Assembly: GCF_016890225.1 (NCBI RefSeq)
Contig: NZ_JAFELM010000016.1
Location: 124,001 to 188,000, forward strand
DNA from: Bacillus suaedaesalsae
GTDB lineage: Bacteria > Bacillota > Bacilli > Bacillales > SA4
Direction: 5' to 3'
Length of the DNA stretch: 64,000 bases
Shown here one piece after another: positions 51,075 to 61,010 of the stretch. Numbering within the stretch: position 1 is the first letter of the stretch; every line of letters begins with the position of its first letter. The position numbers were made by a program, and so were the translations under genes. Under the pieces are notes generated by a model. The model was not told where the DNA came from. It ran no database searches and worked only from the letters and a program-made list of their open reading frames with translations.

Positions 51075-53192
51075 TTATTTTTTCTTACCTTTACTTGTTT
51101 TTGTAACTACTTCATATGTGAAGTCTACCGGATTTAAATCATCCTCTGGCGCCGCATAAGAAGTAATCATATAGTTCTTCCCATCCTTGAATAACTGTCG
51201 AAGTTGCAGAGCATTTTCTTCTGACACATTGAATGGATCAACTGTTACAACTTTGTATTTTGTATTCTTTCCATCTTTACCTACTTGTTTCTCATTGATG
51301 AAAGTAACTGTGTAATTTACATATTCACCTTTTAATTCATTTAATGATTGGAATGCATCTGTTGAGCTGCCATCATTTGAATATCCAATTTCAGGGATCT
51401 CAATGTTATCAATGAACCAACCACTGTCATTATAGCCCCAGTCCGTTAAATAACGGAATGAAATAAGAACATTTTGTCCAGCGTATTCAGTTAAGTCGAA
51501 TGATTCGTTTGTCCACTCATCAGAATGTCCAGTGAACCCTGGTACATTTTCTTTAATTTTCGGATAACCTTCATCTACTACATCAGAACGAGTATTCTCG
51601 TTAGCTAGACTCTTCCAAGTTTCTCCACCATCTGTAGAGACTTGAACTACACCAAAATCCCATTGTTCTTCAATATCAATAAAGTTATCAAATTTAAGAG
51701 TTGCATCTTCTACACCTGTTAAGTCTGCTCCAAAGATTAACGCATTGTCTGCTTCATCACCAGTATTCCCCCATAATACTTGATTATCGGAACCCATTGG
51801 GTCTACTACTGATTGCCAAGGACTTGCCAGGAAATCTACACCATCAAATTTGATACGGTCAATCTTGTCTGTGAAGTCTAACTGTTTGAAGTCGCCTCCC
51901 CATGCAGGCACTCCTTCTTTTTCGAATGTCAATGCACCTTCAAAATCTACAGTCTTACCACGCTTTGTTCCATTAGTATCAACAACTAAATCACGAAGAT
52001 CAATACTATCAAAATTGTAAACCCCGTTACCATTATCAAGAGTTAGTGCTGTAATAAAGTTTTGATATAGCTCTGTGAAATCCATGTCATATCCATGAGC
52101 TTTTAATGTTTCATTAATACTAGAAATTGAGTTAGTTTCATTTAATGCAAGATCGCGAATAAATTCACGTCCAAACTTATCATTCATATAAAGAGTGAAT
52201 AAATATACTTGTCCATAATCTGCAATTGTTTCTGGTCCAGTAGTGGCTGTTCTGTGCTCATCCCAGTTTACTAGTGAGTTTTCTGGGTGATCTAAGTAGA
52301 AGTTAATTGAACGGTCGTCATGACCATATCCACCAAGATATTCAGAGAATGTAGACATCCCCTCATTTAAGAAAGTAGATTCATCTCCATCATTATCTGC
52401 ATGAATTAAATGTTGTAGTTCATGGATTGTTGTTCCAAAGAACGTAGACTCTAAGCGAGTTTCCCAACTATTTGTATCAATTGTAATGATATTACGATCC
52501 ATATAGTTTTCTAGTGTTTGCCAGAAGAAACCTGCTACAAAGAAAGGGTATGTTGGGTCATTGTAGTTATCATCTTGGATATTATCAACTAGCATAATTA
52601 CCTTATCGCTACCTTCATAATAACCTTCAGGTAATCCAACCATTCCCGGTAAAGGTGAATGAGATCCATCATGTACATCCGGAGTTCCAAAGAACTCAGT
52701 AGCTTTTGGATAAATATTAGCATCAAATTCATTTTTAAGCTTGTCTACTTGTTCTTGAGTAACCACGTGTGCTGGCCTTGGATCGCCTTCTTTAAAACCT
52801 AGATCATTTGCTACCCAAATTTCTACATTTTCACCTACACTGCGAAGAGTAAAGTCTTTAAACTTAAGACCACGATTTAAAAACTTCTTGGTTCCTCCAT
52901 TGTATGTAAAAGTACTTGTAGCAGAATCCTCATCTCCGCTTGAAGCTTCATTAAAATTAATATTCTTAGCTTGTTCTGATATAGACGCTTCTGCCTGCTT
53001 TAAGAAATCTTCATTTTGTGAAAGATTATTGAGATACCCATCAATATCCACACGATCTCCATATCGTTCAATATCCCAGTTTGCAGTTGTTGTTGCAGCT
53101 TCTACTTTACTACTTGGAGCAACTGTAGGAGCTAAAAGTGATAGTGCCAAAGCACTTGATGATAAAACTGCTAAAACCTTTTTGTTAATCAT
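51075..53192 (-). CDS. secreted zinc metallopeptidase with immune-inhibitor-A-like C-terminus
   Basis: The 705-residue protein has a Sec signal peptide (KKVLAVLSSSALALSLLAPTVAPSSKVEA). Its zinc motif is H257-E-L-Q-H261, and E277 in FLNEGMSTF is a likely third ligand. The C-terminal part (about 440-640) contains the beta-sandwich segment DWGYNDSGWFIDNIEIPEIG known from M6 immune inhibitor A proteins. The N-terminal catalytic part does not read like M6 (HEFGH..), and HELQH with a downstream NEG fits M30/hyicolysin-type or gluzincin enzymes. It is probably an extracellular protease. Confidence 0.87.
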   Translation of the reverse strand: MINKKVLAVLSSSALALSLLAPTVAPSSKVEAATTTANWDIERYGDRVDIDGYLNNLSQNEDFLKQAEASISEQAKNINFNEASSGDEDSATSTFTYNGGTKKFLNRGLKFKDFTLRSVGENVEIWVANDLGFKEGDPRPAHVVTQEQVDKLKNEFDANIYPKATEFFGTPDVHDGSHSPLPGMVGLPEGYYEGSDKVIMLVDNIQDDNYNDPTYPFFVAGFFWQTLENYMDRNIITIDTNSWETRLESTFFGTTIHELQHLIHADNDGDESTFLNEGMSTFSEYLGGYGHDDRSINFYLDHPENSLVNWDEHRTATTGPETIADYGQVYLFTLYMNDKFGREFIRDLALNETNSISSINETLKAHGYDMDFTELYQNFITALTLDNGNGVYNFDSIDLRDLVVDTNGTKRGKTVDFEGALTFEKEGVPAWGGDFKQLDFTDKIDRIKFDGVDFLASPWQSVVDPMGSDNQVLWGNTGDEADNALIFGADLTGVEDATLKFDNFIDIEEQWDFGVVQVSTDGGETWKSLANENTRSDVVDEGYPKIKENVPGFTGHSDEWTNESFDLTEYAGQNVLISFRYLTDWGYNDSGWFIDNIEIPEIGYSNDGSSTDAFQSLNELKGEYVNYTVTFINEKQVGKDGKNTKYKVVTVDPFNVSEENALQLRQLFKDGKNYMITSYAAPEDDLNPVDFTYEVVTKTSKGKKK

Positions 53193-53369
53193 AGCTTGTC
53201 CCCTTCCATTTTTCAGACTATTTAAAATTTACCATAATATACAGAATATTATAAATAGGGAGAAAGCAACAGAATTACGTCTTTATTCCTTCATTTCCAA
53301 CAATAAACGACATGAAGAGGTGGGTATTTATTCCTAATAACTAGATAATCTATTGATTGGATAAAAATA

Positions 53370-53400
53370 AAAAACTGCCGATTAGACTTCGGCAGTTTAG
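53370..53400 (-). terminator. terminator of the GGDEF-EAL gene
   Basis: AAACTGCCGA / TCGGCAGTTT; TTTTTATTTTTA follows on the minus strand. Confidence 0.85.
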
Positions 53401-53406
53401 ATATTT

Positions 53407-55938
53407 TTACTCAATTCTATTAATATACTGTTTTTCAAATAGATTAGCCGGTATAGGCTTACTAAAATAAAACCCTTGCATGTTCTCACAGTTGTGATCT
53501 AGCAAATATTGCTTTTGGTGTTCTTTTTCGACTCCTTCTGCAATGACCTCTAGTTGCAAGCTCTTAACTAAATTAATAATAGCGGAAGCAATCTCACTGT
53601 TTTGGTATTCTTCCGTAATATCCTGGATAAAAGACTGGTCAATTTTCAATGTGTTAATTGGTAGTGATGTTAAATAGCTCATAGAGGAATATCCAGTTCC
53701 GAAGTCATCAATGGCTATCTTCATACCGGCAGACTGTAATGAAATAAGTGCCTGTATTGTTTCGTTCGTGTTGTACATTAACACACTTTCCGTGATTTCA
53801 ATTTCAAACAACTTAGGTGATAATCCACAATTATGCAGTATACTGGTTACCTTTTCAACAATATTAGGCGTGTCTTGGAATTGTCTTGCAGAGAAGTTAA
53901 CAGATAATGCTAACTTCGCTTCTCTGTTCTTATTCCAAGTTGCTACTTGTTTACAGGATTTCTCCATGATTTGTTCCCATAAAGGTTGAATGAGCCCTGT
54001 ATCTTCTGCAATCGGAATAAATAAAGCTGGCGATACAAACCCAAGCTCTGCATCCTTCCATCTAACTAATGCTTCAACACCTTTTAACTCATTCGTTTTC
54101 GCATTTATTTTTGGTTGATAATATACTTCTAACATATTATCTTCAATCGCTTTACGAAGTTTACTTTCGATTTGAGCACGTTCTTTATTTTGGTCATTCA
54201 TTTTTTCATTGTAACGAACTGCTTTGTTTCCACCTAGATTCTTCGCTTCATACATAGCCATATCAGCGTACATAATTAATGTTTCCACGTCTTGAGAGTG
54301 CTCAGGATACATACTGATTCCACAGCTAGCACTTACATATAATTCGTGATCACCCATCTTGTATGGTTGCTTAACAGTTTCCACAATCGCCTCAGCAATC
54401 TTCATCGTGTCGCGTTCGTTGTGGTTTTCTAGAAGGATAATGAACTCATCTCCTCCTTGTCTTGCAACAATACTCTTTTCAGTTTGTACACAGGCAAGAA
54501 CCCGCTTAGAGATTTCAACGATTAATTCGTCTCCAATATTATGTCCTAGTGTGTCATTGACATGTTTAAAGCGATCTACATCTAGGAAAATAATTGAAAT
54601 TGGTTGATTTAACTCCTTAGCTGTTTGCTCGAGAACCATCACTTTTTCTTTTATAAATCTTCTATTCGGTAAAGATGTTAATGGATCATGGTAAGCTTGA
54701 AATTCTATGATTTTCTTGCTTTTTACTAAATCATCTGTATATATTTTCAAGCTTTCAGATAAAGCATTTACATTCTCTGCAAGTACACCAAATTCATCAG
54801 TACGTTGCATTTTTAATCTCTTTCCAAAATTCCCCTTTGCAATTTCATTTACTTGTGCCACAACATAGGAGATTGGCTTTGTAATTGTACGTGAGTATAT
54901 TGAACTTGCTATAAAGACAATGACCATGGATAACAATAATAACCCTATATGGTCCATTAAATCATGTGTAAGTTGTTGTTGAACTAATCCATAATCATAC
55001 GCAATTCCTATTACGTAGGATTGCTCATTATCTTTAACAGGTATGAATGTTTTTTGAACATCCTTACCTTGAAGAGGTTCAGTGTATTGTTCAGATTTAC
55101 CTGTTTTAAGCGTTTTCTGAATATAGTCTCGATCCGTTGCAGTGTTTTCGTATTCATAAGACCCATACCATATTGGTTCATCAGAAATTTTAATAAACTT
55201 ATTACCGTTTATCGTAACGGTTGCGTCAGCTTTACCAAACGTTTCAGGATTAAAAACGGTAATTTCTAATATACCATCTAATTTAGATGTAAATCGGTTC
55301 ATCACCTTCACAGGTCCAAACTTCTCCTCATATTCGAGTACTTCTTTATCACGCATATAAGGGTTAATGATATAGTTTGTTGTTCCATCATAGTAGTAAC
55401 CCCATTTATCCGTATGATCCGGATTACTCGATGCTATTTCAATCGGGCCCGACCAGTAATTTGGTAATGTTAAGCCTTCCTCAACCGTAACAGGCTCTAA
55501 TGCAAATAATTGTTCAAAGGCTGTATACCAATATCCCCATTCTTTCGTTCCAATTCCTATTTCATGTGAATCTGTAGATTTTACTCCAACAATATCATCT
55601 TCTGCTTTGGCAAACAGTGTAATATGAGATACATTTAGTTCCTTTGCTATTTGTACGAGCTGCTCGTTCGTTATATCCTCATGTCTAGGTGGTAATGAAT
55701 TTAATGCTGCTATTGAAGCAGTACGTAGTTCTCTCCCAATCATGTTCTCTACATATAAGGCACCTTTTTGAGCGTTCTCAATTTGAAAGGTCACTTCTTC
55801 GGTAACGAGATTTATTTCTCTCTCAATAGAATCTAACAGTTGATCCTTCGAATGCATATATTGTAGATAGTTATTTAGGATTAAAATAACCATAACTAAT
55901 AAAGTAAAGGTTAAGGAGATTTTCTTTTTAATTGACAT
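53407..55938 (-). CDS. membrane GGDEF-EAL bifunctional cyclic-di-GMP protein
   Basis: The 843-residue protein has TM1 near residue 10-30, an extracellular dCache-like sensor (about 35-330), TM2, a HAMP domain (SRTITKPISYVVAQVNEIAKGNFGKRL), GGDEF (RQGGDEFIILLEN) and EAL (GVEALVRWKDAELG; DDFGTGYSSMSYL). Both catalytic motifs look intact, so synthesis and degradation of cyclic di-GMP are possible. The RxxD I-site is absent (TxxS). I start at ATG 55938, set by GGAGG 9 nt upstream. A strong hairpin lies in the leader. Confidence 0.92.
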   Translation of the reverse strand: MSIKKKISLTFTLLVMVILILNNYLQYMHSKDQLLDSIEREINLVTEEVTFQIENAQKGALYVENMIGRELRTASIAALNSLPPRHEDITNEQLVQIAKELNVSHITLFAKAEDDIVGVKSTDSHEIGIGTKEWGYWYTAFEQLFALEPVTVEEGLTLPNYWSGPIEIASSNPDHTDKWGYYYDGTTNYIINPYMRDKEVLEYEEKFGPVKVMNRFTSKLDGILEITVFNPETFGKADATVTINGNKFIKISDEPIWYGSYEYENTATDRDYIQKTLKTGKSEQYTEPLQGKDVQKTFIPVKDNEQSYVIGIAYDYGLVQQQLTHDLMDHIGLLLLSMVIVFIASSIYSRTITKPISYVVAQVNEIAKGNFGKRLKMQRTDEFGVLAENVNALSESLKIYTDDLVKSKKIIEFQAYHDPLTSLPNRRFIKEKVMVLEQTAKELNQPISIIFLDVDRFKHVNDTLGHNIGDELIVEISKRVLACVQTEKSIVARQGGDEFIILLENHNERDTMKIAEAIVETVKQPYKMGDHELYVSASCGISMYPEHSQDVETLIMYADMAMYEAKNLGGNKAVRYNEKMNDQNKERAQIESKLRKAIEDNMLEVYYQPKINAKTNELKGVEALVRWKDAELGFVSPALFIPIAEDTGLIQPLWEQIMEKSCKQVATWNKNREAKLALSVNFSARQFQDTPNIVEKVTSILHNCGLSPKLFEIEITESVLMYNTNETIQALISLQSAGMKIAIDDFGTGYSSMSYLTSLPINTLKIDQSFIQDITEEYQNSEIASAIINLVKSLQLEVIAEGVEKEHQKQYLLDHNCENMQGFYFSKPIPANLFEKQYINRIE

Positions 55939-55967
55939 ATAGGGTAGCCTCCTGTTATCACATAAAA

Positions 55968-55996
55968 AACGCACCACACTTCAAAGTATGATGCGT
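55968..55996 (-). terminator. terminator-like hairpin in the leader of the GGDEF-EAL gene
   Basis: On the minus strand ACGCATCATACTT / AAGTGTGGTGCGT pair over 13 bp, counting G-U pairs, and TTTTTT follows. TATAAT lies at 56014-56019, just upstream, so a transcript would meet the hairpin at once. It could end read-through from kynA or act as an attenuator. Confidence 0.6.
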
Positions 55997-56160
55997 CAAA
56001 TTTCGTCAAATTTATTATAGCACGATAACAGATGTATAGTTAGAGGCAATTAATGTTAGTTTTTATTAGACTCTTGCCATGAATAGGTCTTTTAAATTAA
56101 TTAATAATGGTGAGATAAAGCGCTCGTAAACCTTCATTCAACAAGTTCAAAGAGCAGTCT

Positions 56161-56988
56161 TTAAAGTTGAGTTCGAATACTCCATAGCTCCGGGAAAAAT
56201 CTATGGTCTAAAACTCGTTTTAAATATTCAACACCAGAAGAACCACCCGTTCCCCTTTTATTCCCGATAATGCGCTCAACCGTTAGCATGTGATTGTAAC
56301 GCCACTTTTGATGTCTCGTCTCGATATCTACCAGCTTTTCAGCTAACTCGTATAAATCCCAATGTTTTTTTACGTCTGTATACACAGCTAACCAGGCTTT
56401 TTCAACACTTTCATTATATTGATATTCTTTTGACCAATCTCTTTGTAGACATTCAGCATCAATAGAAAACCCTCGCATTGATAATGCTTTAATCGCAGTA
56501 TCGTAAATACTTGGGCTTGTTAAGTAGTTTGTTAATAGCTCGTATTTTTCCTTTTCATGTTTATAAACGGATAATACTTCTTCTCGCTTTGAACCTAATA
56601 GAAACTCGATCATTCTATTTTGATGTGATTGGAAACCTGAAGACTTCCCTAGTTGATCTCTAAACTCCATATATTCAGAAGGAGTTAATGTTGATAATAC
56701 ATCCCACGATTGAATAAGCTGTTCTTGAATTCTTGAAACTCTAGCTAGCATTTTGAATGCAGGCTCCAAATCATTCTTTTCAATGCACTTCTTTGCTTCA
56801 ACCATTTCATGAAGAATCAGCTTCATCCATAGCTCACTCGTTTGATGAATGACAATAAACATCATTTCATCATGATGATTAGATAATCTTTCCTGGCTAT
56901 CAAGAATCGAATCTAATTTTAAATAATCCCCATAACTCATATCTTTTGAAAAATTCGTATGTAATCCTTCATCCCTTTTTTGGCTCAT
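56161..56988 (-). CDS. kynA: tryptophan 2,3-dioxygenase
   Basis: The 275-residue heme enzyme opens tryptophan to N-formylkynurenine. Motifs are the substrate region [18 protein letters not shown], the proximal-His region [28 protein letters not shown], and the C-terminal HRFFPELW. I start at ATG 56988 (AAGGGGGAAA upstream); an in-frame ATG at 57024 precedes it without SD. No kynU or kynB adjoins; a formamidase-like gene is at 11.9 kb. Confidence 0.95.
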   Translation of the reverse strand: MSQKRDEGLHTNFSKDMSYGDYLKLDSILDSQERLSNHHDEMMFIVIHQTSELWMKLILHEMVEAKKCIEKNDLEPAFKMLARVSRIQEQLIQSWDVLSTLTPSEYMEFRDQLGKSSGFQSHQNRMIEFLLGSKREEVLSVYKHEKEKYELLTNYLTSPSIYDTAIKALSMRGFSIDAECLQRDWSKEYQYNESVEKAWLAVYTDVKKHWDLYELAEKLVDIETRHQKWRYNHMLTVERIIGNKRGTGGSSGVEYLKRVLDHRFFPELWSIRTQL

Positions 56989-57127
56989 TATCAATTTTCC
57001 CCCTTTGACCATTATTCCGAACATACACCTTCTCCATTATAATGTATAGAAAGAGGGAGTAGAATCTAAATTTTCGAACAATTTACATAGTAAAAAGGAG
57101 ATGCACAATCTGCATCTCCCTCATTTT

Positions 57128-57799
57128 TTATAGCGGCAGTAACGTTACTCGCTCTTTTTGTTTCAAATGGTTAATCATATCTAACCACTCTTGTGGCTTA
57201 TTCGATAAAACCGTATAATACGTTGTTAAAAAGTCAACAATTAAAGATGCATCAACAGTCTGTTGCTCTCCGTTTAAAGGCATGTATCCCAAATCTAAGC
57301 CGGAAACCGCTTCTCCATTGTTTTCCCAAGAAGGGTGAACATACGCAAATTCAAGACGCTTATAACCTAAGTGTGATAACACCTCTCTGCGAACGAAAGG
57401 ATTCATTAAATCGTTTCCTTCAAATTTTGAGCCATCTACTTTATAAGGATCATAAATTTCGGCGAACATACCTGCAAGCTCTTTTCCATTTTCATTTGCA
57501 AGCTTTTTTAAATCATCCATACGGTTAGAGGCGAGGAAGTGACCAATACCAAGTCCCGGCTTACCAATAATCGTAAAATCCGTCATCGCAATATTCCAGT
57601 CAGAATAATATCGATACTCAGTAGCACCGACTACTTCTCCCTCATGAACTGCAACAAATACCCGGATACCTGGATCTTCTAATGGTTCTTTCCAAAGCGA
57701 ATATTCCAGTACCTCTTCTTGCGGAAAAATAGTAGACATTAAATCATGCAGCTTTTTAAATAAAGGATCATCTATATTTGTAATACGAATATATTCCAT
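57128..57799 (-). CDS. GNAT family N-acetyltransferase
   Basis: The 223-residue protein begins EYIRITNIDDPLFKKLHDLM and has acetyl-CoA-type strands (VAVHEGEVVGATEYRYY, then GKPGLGIGHFLASNRMDDL). The GxGxxL is in the place of the pyrophosphate loop. Its ATG follows the stop of the nitrilase gene by 15 nt with GGAGG inside the gap, so the two are one operon. The substrate is unknown. In some bacteria these two domains are fused (as in B. subtilis YhcX), which supports a joint role. Confidence 0.8.
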   Translation of the reverse strand: MEYIRITNIDDPLFKKLHDLMSTIFPQEEVLEYSLWKEPLEDPGIRVFVAVHEGEVVGATEYRYYSDWNIAMTDFTIIGKPGLGIGHFLASNRMDDLKKLANENGKELAGMFAEIYDPYKVDGSKFEGNDLMNPFVRREVLSHLGYKRLEFAYVHPSWENNGEAVSGLDLGYMPLNGEQQTVDASLIVDFLTTYYTVLSNKPQEWLDMINHLKQKERVTLLPL

Positions 57800-57814
57800 A
57801 TGGTATCCTCCCAT

Positions 57815-58690
57815 TTATCCTTTAACTTTTACGTCATTCCAGTCAGTATAAAGGTCTGTTCGGCGGTCTCTCCATGTTGTGACAGAACCCTTTTCTCTTA
57901 CATCATATAATAGGTTTAAATCTAGGTCAGCTGTTACGATCATATCGTTGTTTAGTTCACCTTCTGCAAGTAAACCTTTCGGCGGGAAAGGAATATCATT
58001 CGGTGTAATAATCGCCGCTTGCCCAAAGTTTGCACGCATAAAATCAACTGTTGGAAGTGAACCTACCGTTCCTGTTAACACAACATACACTTGATTTTCT
58101 ATCGCACGCGCATGGCTTGTATAGCGAACACGGTGGAAACCGTGTCGGTCATCTGTACATGAAGGACAGAAAATGACATCAGCACCTTTTGCCTTAGCAA
58201 TTCGAACAATCTCTGGAAATTCAATATCATAACAAGTAAGAATCGCAATTCTCCCTTTTTCTGTATCAAACAGTTGAAATGCATCACCTGCTGCCATATT
58301 CCATCCGGTTACTTCTGTTGGTGTAATATGAAGTTTTGCTTGTTCACCAATTTCCCCATTTGGATAGAAAAGATGTGCAACATTATATAATTTATCACCT
58401 TTCGATAATACATGAGTGCCACCAATAATATGCATCTTATATTCAACGGCTAATCTTGAAAACAACGTACGATATTGCTCAGTAAAACCAGGCAATTCGT
58501 TAATTGTCAGCGTTGTCCCTTGATTACTACCAATGGATAATAACTGGGTGGTAAAGAACTCTGGGAATAGAACGAACTCTGATTCATATTCAGAAGCCGT
58601 CCTTACATAATGCTCACATTGGTGTGCAAACTCTTCAAAGGATTGGATTGTGTGTAAATGATATTGAACTGCAGATACTCGAATTTTCAT
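57815..58690 (-). CDS. carbon-nitrogen hydrolase (nitrilase superfamily)
   Basis: The 291-residue enzyme has the nitrilase triad: Glu in FVLFPEFFTT, Lys in EQAKLHITPTE, and Cys in ILTCYDIEFPE. Members hydrolyse amides or nitriles. The next gene downstream is a GNAT acetyltransferase, and an acetamidase-type gene lies upstream, so a small amide-utilising cluster is likely. It is cytoplasmic with no signal sequence. Confidence 0.9.
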   Translation of the reverse strand: MKIRVSAVQYHLHTIQSFEEFAHQCEHYVRTASEYESEFVLFPEFFTTQLLSIGSNQGTTLTINELPGFTEQYRTLFSRLAVEYKMHIIGGTHVLSKGDKLYNVAHLFYPNGEIGEQAKLHITPTEVTGWNMAAGDAFQLFDTEKGRIAILTCYDIEFPEIVRIAKAKGADVIFCPSCTDDRHGFHRVRYTSHARAIENQVYVVLTGTVGSLPTVDFMRANFGQAAIITPNDIPFPPKGLLAEGELNNDMIVTADLDLNLLYDVREKGSVTTWRDRRTDLYTDWNDVKVKG

Positions 58691-58816
58691 TTCTACTCCC
58701 TCTCTATATAGCTACTCAAAGGCAGCCTTTATATTTGTAAATCATAAAGAGATTATTATACAGATTTCATAAAACTACAAGTAAAAAACATCACTGTCCT
58801 AGAATTCCCAAATTTA

Positions 58817-59767
58817 CTATCTTATTGCTCCATGTGGCAGCAGAGCATGAACACCTTTTACCTGGTTGACCACTTGTGTTATTCGCAAGTCGACGACAAC
58901 ACTTGCAAGAGCCGTTGCTTCTGTTTTTGACACTTTATATTGCTCTTGTATAAGTTCAATCATTCCTTGAAGTGCAAGCGCTGTTGCTTCATTTAAATCT
59001 TCATGAAAACCAAAGGTTAACCAACCAGAGGGAGTATTGGCTCTTGGACTTTTAATTAGAACGTCTTCTCTGACCTTTAAAGTAAAGGTGACCGCATTCA
59101 TTGGACATTCAATTGCCTGTCCCGATACTTCTCCATCACCTTGTATGGCGTGTCCATCACCAATGGAGAAAAGAGCCCCATCAACCTCAATTGGTAGATA
59201 CAACGTACTACCGCTTACTAACTCTTTACAATCGATATTTCCACCAACACGTCTTGGAGGTATTGTCGAATGAATACCCGGCTCACTTGGAGCCACTCCT
59301 AACAAACCCATAAATGGCTTTAATACGACTGAAATTGGCTGTTCACCAACATTAGTTGTACCGATCATTCTTTCAGCATCCAAATGCCAATCAAGTCTCA
59401 CTTCATCCATCTTCGAAATGCCTAGCACTTCATTCTGCCAGTTCGTCTTTCCACCTGCACAATTCCAGCCATACCAACCAGTTTCAATATCATGTAATGT
59501 AATTTCTAATGTCATTCCTTGCCTTGCTTCTTCAACTTTAATAGGTCCAATCATTGGATGTCCCCATGCTGTTTCTTTCTCTCTAGAATGAAACTGTACT
59601 CTTTCCATTCCTTTTTCTTCCGCAAAACCAAATGCAATGTCTGGTGTTGTTACGACGATTGTGTCTCCTGATTGTACTGTCAAAATCGGATCATAACTAC
59701 TACTGAAAGAAGCATGTAAATTTTGATTTTCTAACTTTAATGTATGTAGGTGACTCAAAAAAGGCAC
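58817..59767 (-). CDS. acetamidase/formamidase family protein
   Basis: The 316-residue protein has the FmdA/AmdA pattern: HPMIGPIKVEEARQGMTLEI, WNCAGGKTNW, PPRRVGGNIDCKEL and GDGHAIQGDGEVSG. It hydrolyses short amides to ammonia and acid. The catalytic region is the GDGHAxQGDGE block. It lies 126 nt from the nitrilase gene on the same strand and just 6 nt from the ThrE-like pair, suggesting co-expression. Confidence 0.9.
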   Translation of the reverse strand: MPFLSHLHTLKLENQNLHASFSSSYDPILTVQSGDTIVVTTPDIAFGFAEEKGMERVQFHSREKETAWGHPMIGPIKVEEARQGMTLEITLHDIETGWYGWNCAGGKTNWQNEVLGISKMDEVRLDWHLDAERMIGTTNVGEQPISVVLKPFMGLLGVAPSEPGIHSTIPPRRVGGNIDCKELVSGSTLYLPIEVDGALFSIGDGHAIQGDGEVSGQAIECPMNAVTFTLKVREDVLIKSPRANTPSGWLTFGFHEDLNEATALALQGMIELIQEQYKVSKTEATALASVVVDLRITQVVNQVKGVHALLPHGAIR

Positions 59768-59773
59768 ATCCTT

Positions 59774-60217
59774 TTATGGCGTATTTGTTTGTTTTACTGC
59801 TCGCTTTCGTGACAACTGATTAATGACTTCTGAAAAGACTATTCCAATTGCAATGGCTCCTGAAATCATGAAGGCTTTTGCAGCAAGTTGCATTGCTAGT
59901 TCGTAATCATTCACGACGAAATTTCTCATGGCGTCATAAGCTAAGCCACCTGGAACGAGTGGAATTATACCCGCGACACTGAAAATAATAATCGGTGTTC
60001 GATAGCGTTTCGCAAAAAATTGACTGATAAGGGCAATGAATAACGAAGATACAAACGTTGCCATCACGACATCAACCTTTAACAATGTTAATAATGTGTA
60101 AGTAAACCACCCTACCATCCCTACAAATCCACATTTGATAAGGGAGTTTTTCGGCGCATTAAATAAGATGGCAAAGGCGGCGGATGCAATAAAACTAGTA
60201 ATGACTTGTACGATCAC
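59774..60217 (-). CDS. threonine/serine exporter, small subunit (ThrE C-part)
   Basis: The 147-residue protein has four or five TM helices with the segment GIIPLVPGGLAYDAM, characteristic of the C-terminal half of ThrE (YjjB-like). The partner is the next gene upstream, 12 nt away. Together they equal one ThrE exporter, here split in two. Confidence 0.87.
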   Translation of the reverse strand: MIVQVITSFIASAAFAILFNAPKNSLIKCGFVGMVGWFTYTLLTLLKVDVVMATFVSSLFIALISQFFAKRYRTPIIIFSVAGIIPLVPGGLAYDAMRNFVVNDYELAMQLAAKAFMISGAIAIGIVFSEVINQLSRKRAVKQTNTP

Positions 60218-60229
60218 TCAAATTCCTCC

Positions 60230-60985
60230 TTAAAATAAGGATAATACCGTTGCGATACCAGACCCAATAGCAAAGGCTGTCAGAAATGCTTCTGCCCCTT
60301 TAGAAATTCCAGAAACGAGATGACCCGCCATTAAATCCCTAATTGCATTCGTAATTAACAAGCCCGGTACTAACGGCATAACTGAACCGATAATAATTTT
60401 ATCTAACTCTTTTCCAACATCTAATGTGACAAATAATAATGAAACTAGCCCAATAACAAGAGAGGCAGAAAACTCTGCGAAAAACTTAACTTTCAGTAGA
60501 TGATTAAAATATAATAAACAAGTAAAACCAGCTCCTCCTGCAATACAAGCAGGAACAAAATCTGTCCAATCTCCTTTGAACATTAGCATAAAGCAACCAC
60601 TTGAGATTGCTGCTGCAATAATTTGGATCCAGACTGGATACGCATGAGGCTCTCGTTCAACTTCTTTTAACTTTTGAATCGCTTCGTTTGGTGATAAAAC
60701 CCCGCTACTTATCGTTCGTGATATTCCGTTCACCTGCGTAACCTTTTGTAAATCAGTAGAGCGTTCCAAAATTCGAACGAGCTTTGTTGGCTCGACACCA
60801 TCTATTGAAAATAATATACCTGTAGGTGTTACATAACTATGTGCCTGATTAATGCCATAGGAAGCAGCTATACGTATCATGGTATCTTCCACTCTGTATG
60901 TTTCAGCCCCACTTTGTAACATGATCTTTCCAGCTAATAAACAAGTCTCTATAACCTCATATGGCTCGTATACTTTTTCTCTCAT
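60230..60985 (-). CDS. threonine/serine exporter, large subunit (ThrE N-part)
   Basis: The 251-residue protein has the N-terminal cytoplasmic ThrE motif (CLLAGKIMLQSGAETYRVEDTM, then SYVTPTGILFSID) followed by five TM helices ending with GSVMPLVPGLLITNAIRDLM. It corresponds to YjjP. I start at ATG 60985 (AAAGGAGAGG upstream). Export of threonine or serine is known for ThrE; the substrate of this pair is inferred. Confidence 0.87.
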   Translation of the reverse strand: MREKVYEPYEVIETCLLAGKIMLQSGAETYRVEDTMIRIAASYGINQAHSYVTPTGILFSIDGVEPTKLVRILERSTDLQKVTQVNGISRTISSGVLSPNEAIQKLKEVEREPHAYPVWIQIIAAAISSGCFMLMFKGDWTDFVPACIAGGAGFTCLLYFNHLLKVKFFAEFSASLVIGLVSLLFVTLDVGKELDKIIIGSVMPLVPGLLITNAIRDLMAGHLVSGISKGAEAFLTAFAIGSGIATVLSLF

Positions 60986-61010
60986 TCGCCTCTCCTTTCC
61001 TTGCTTCATT

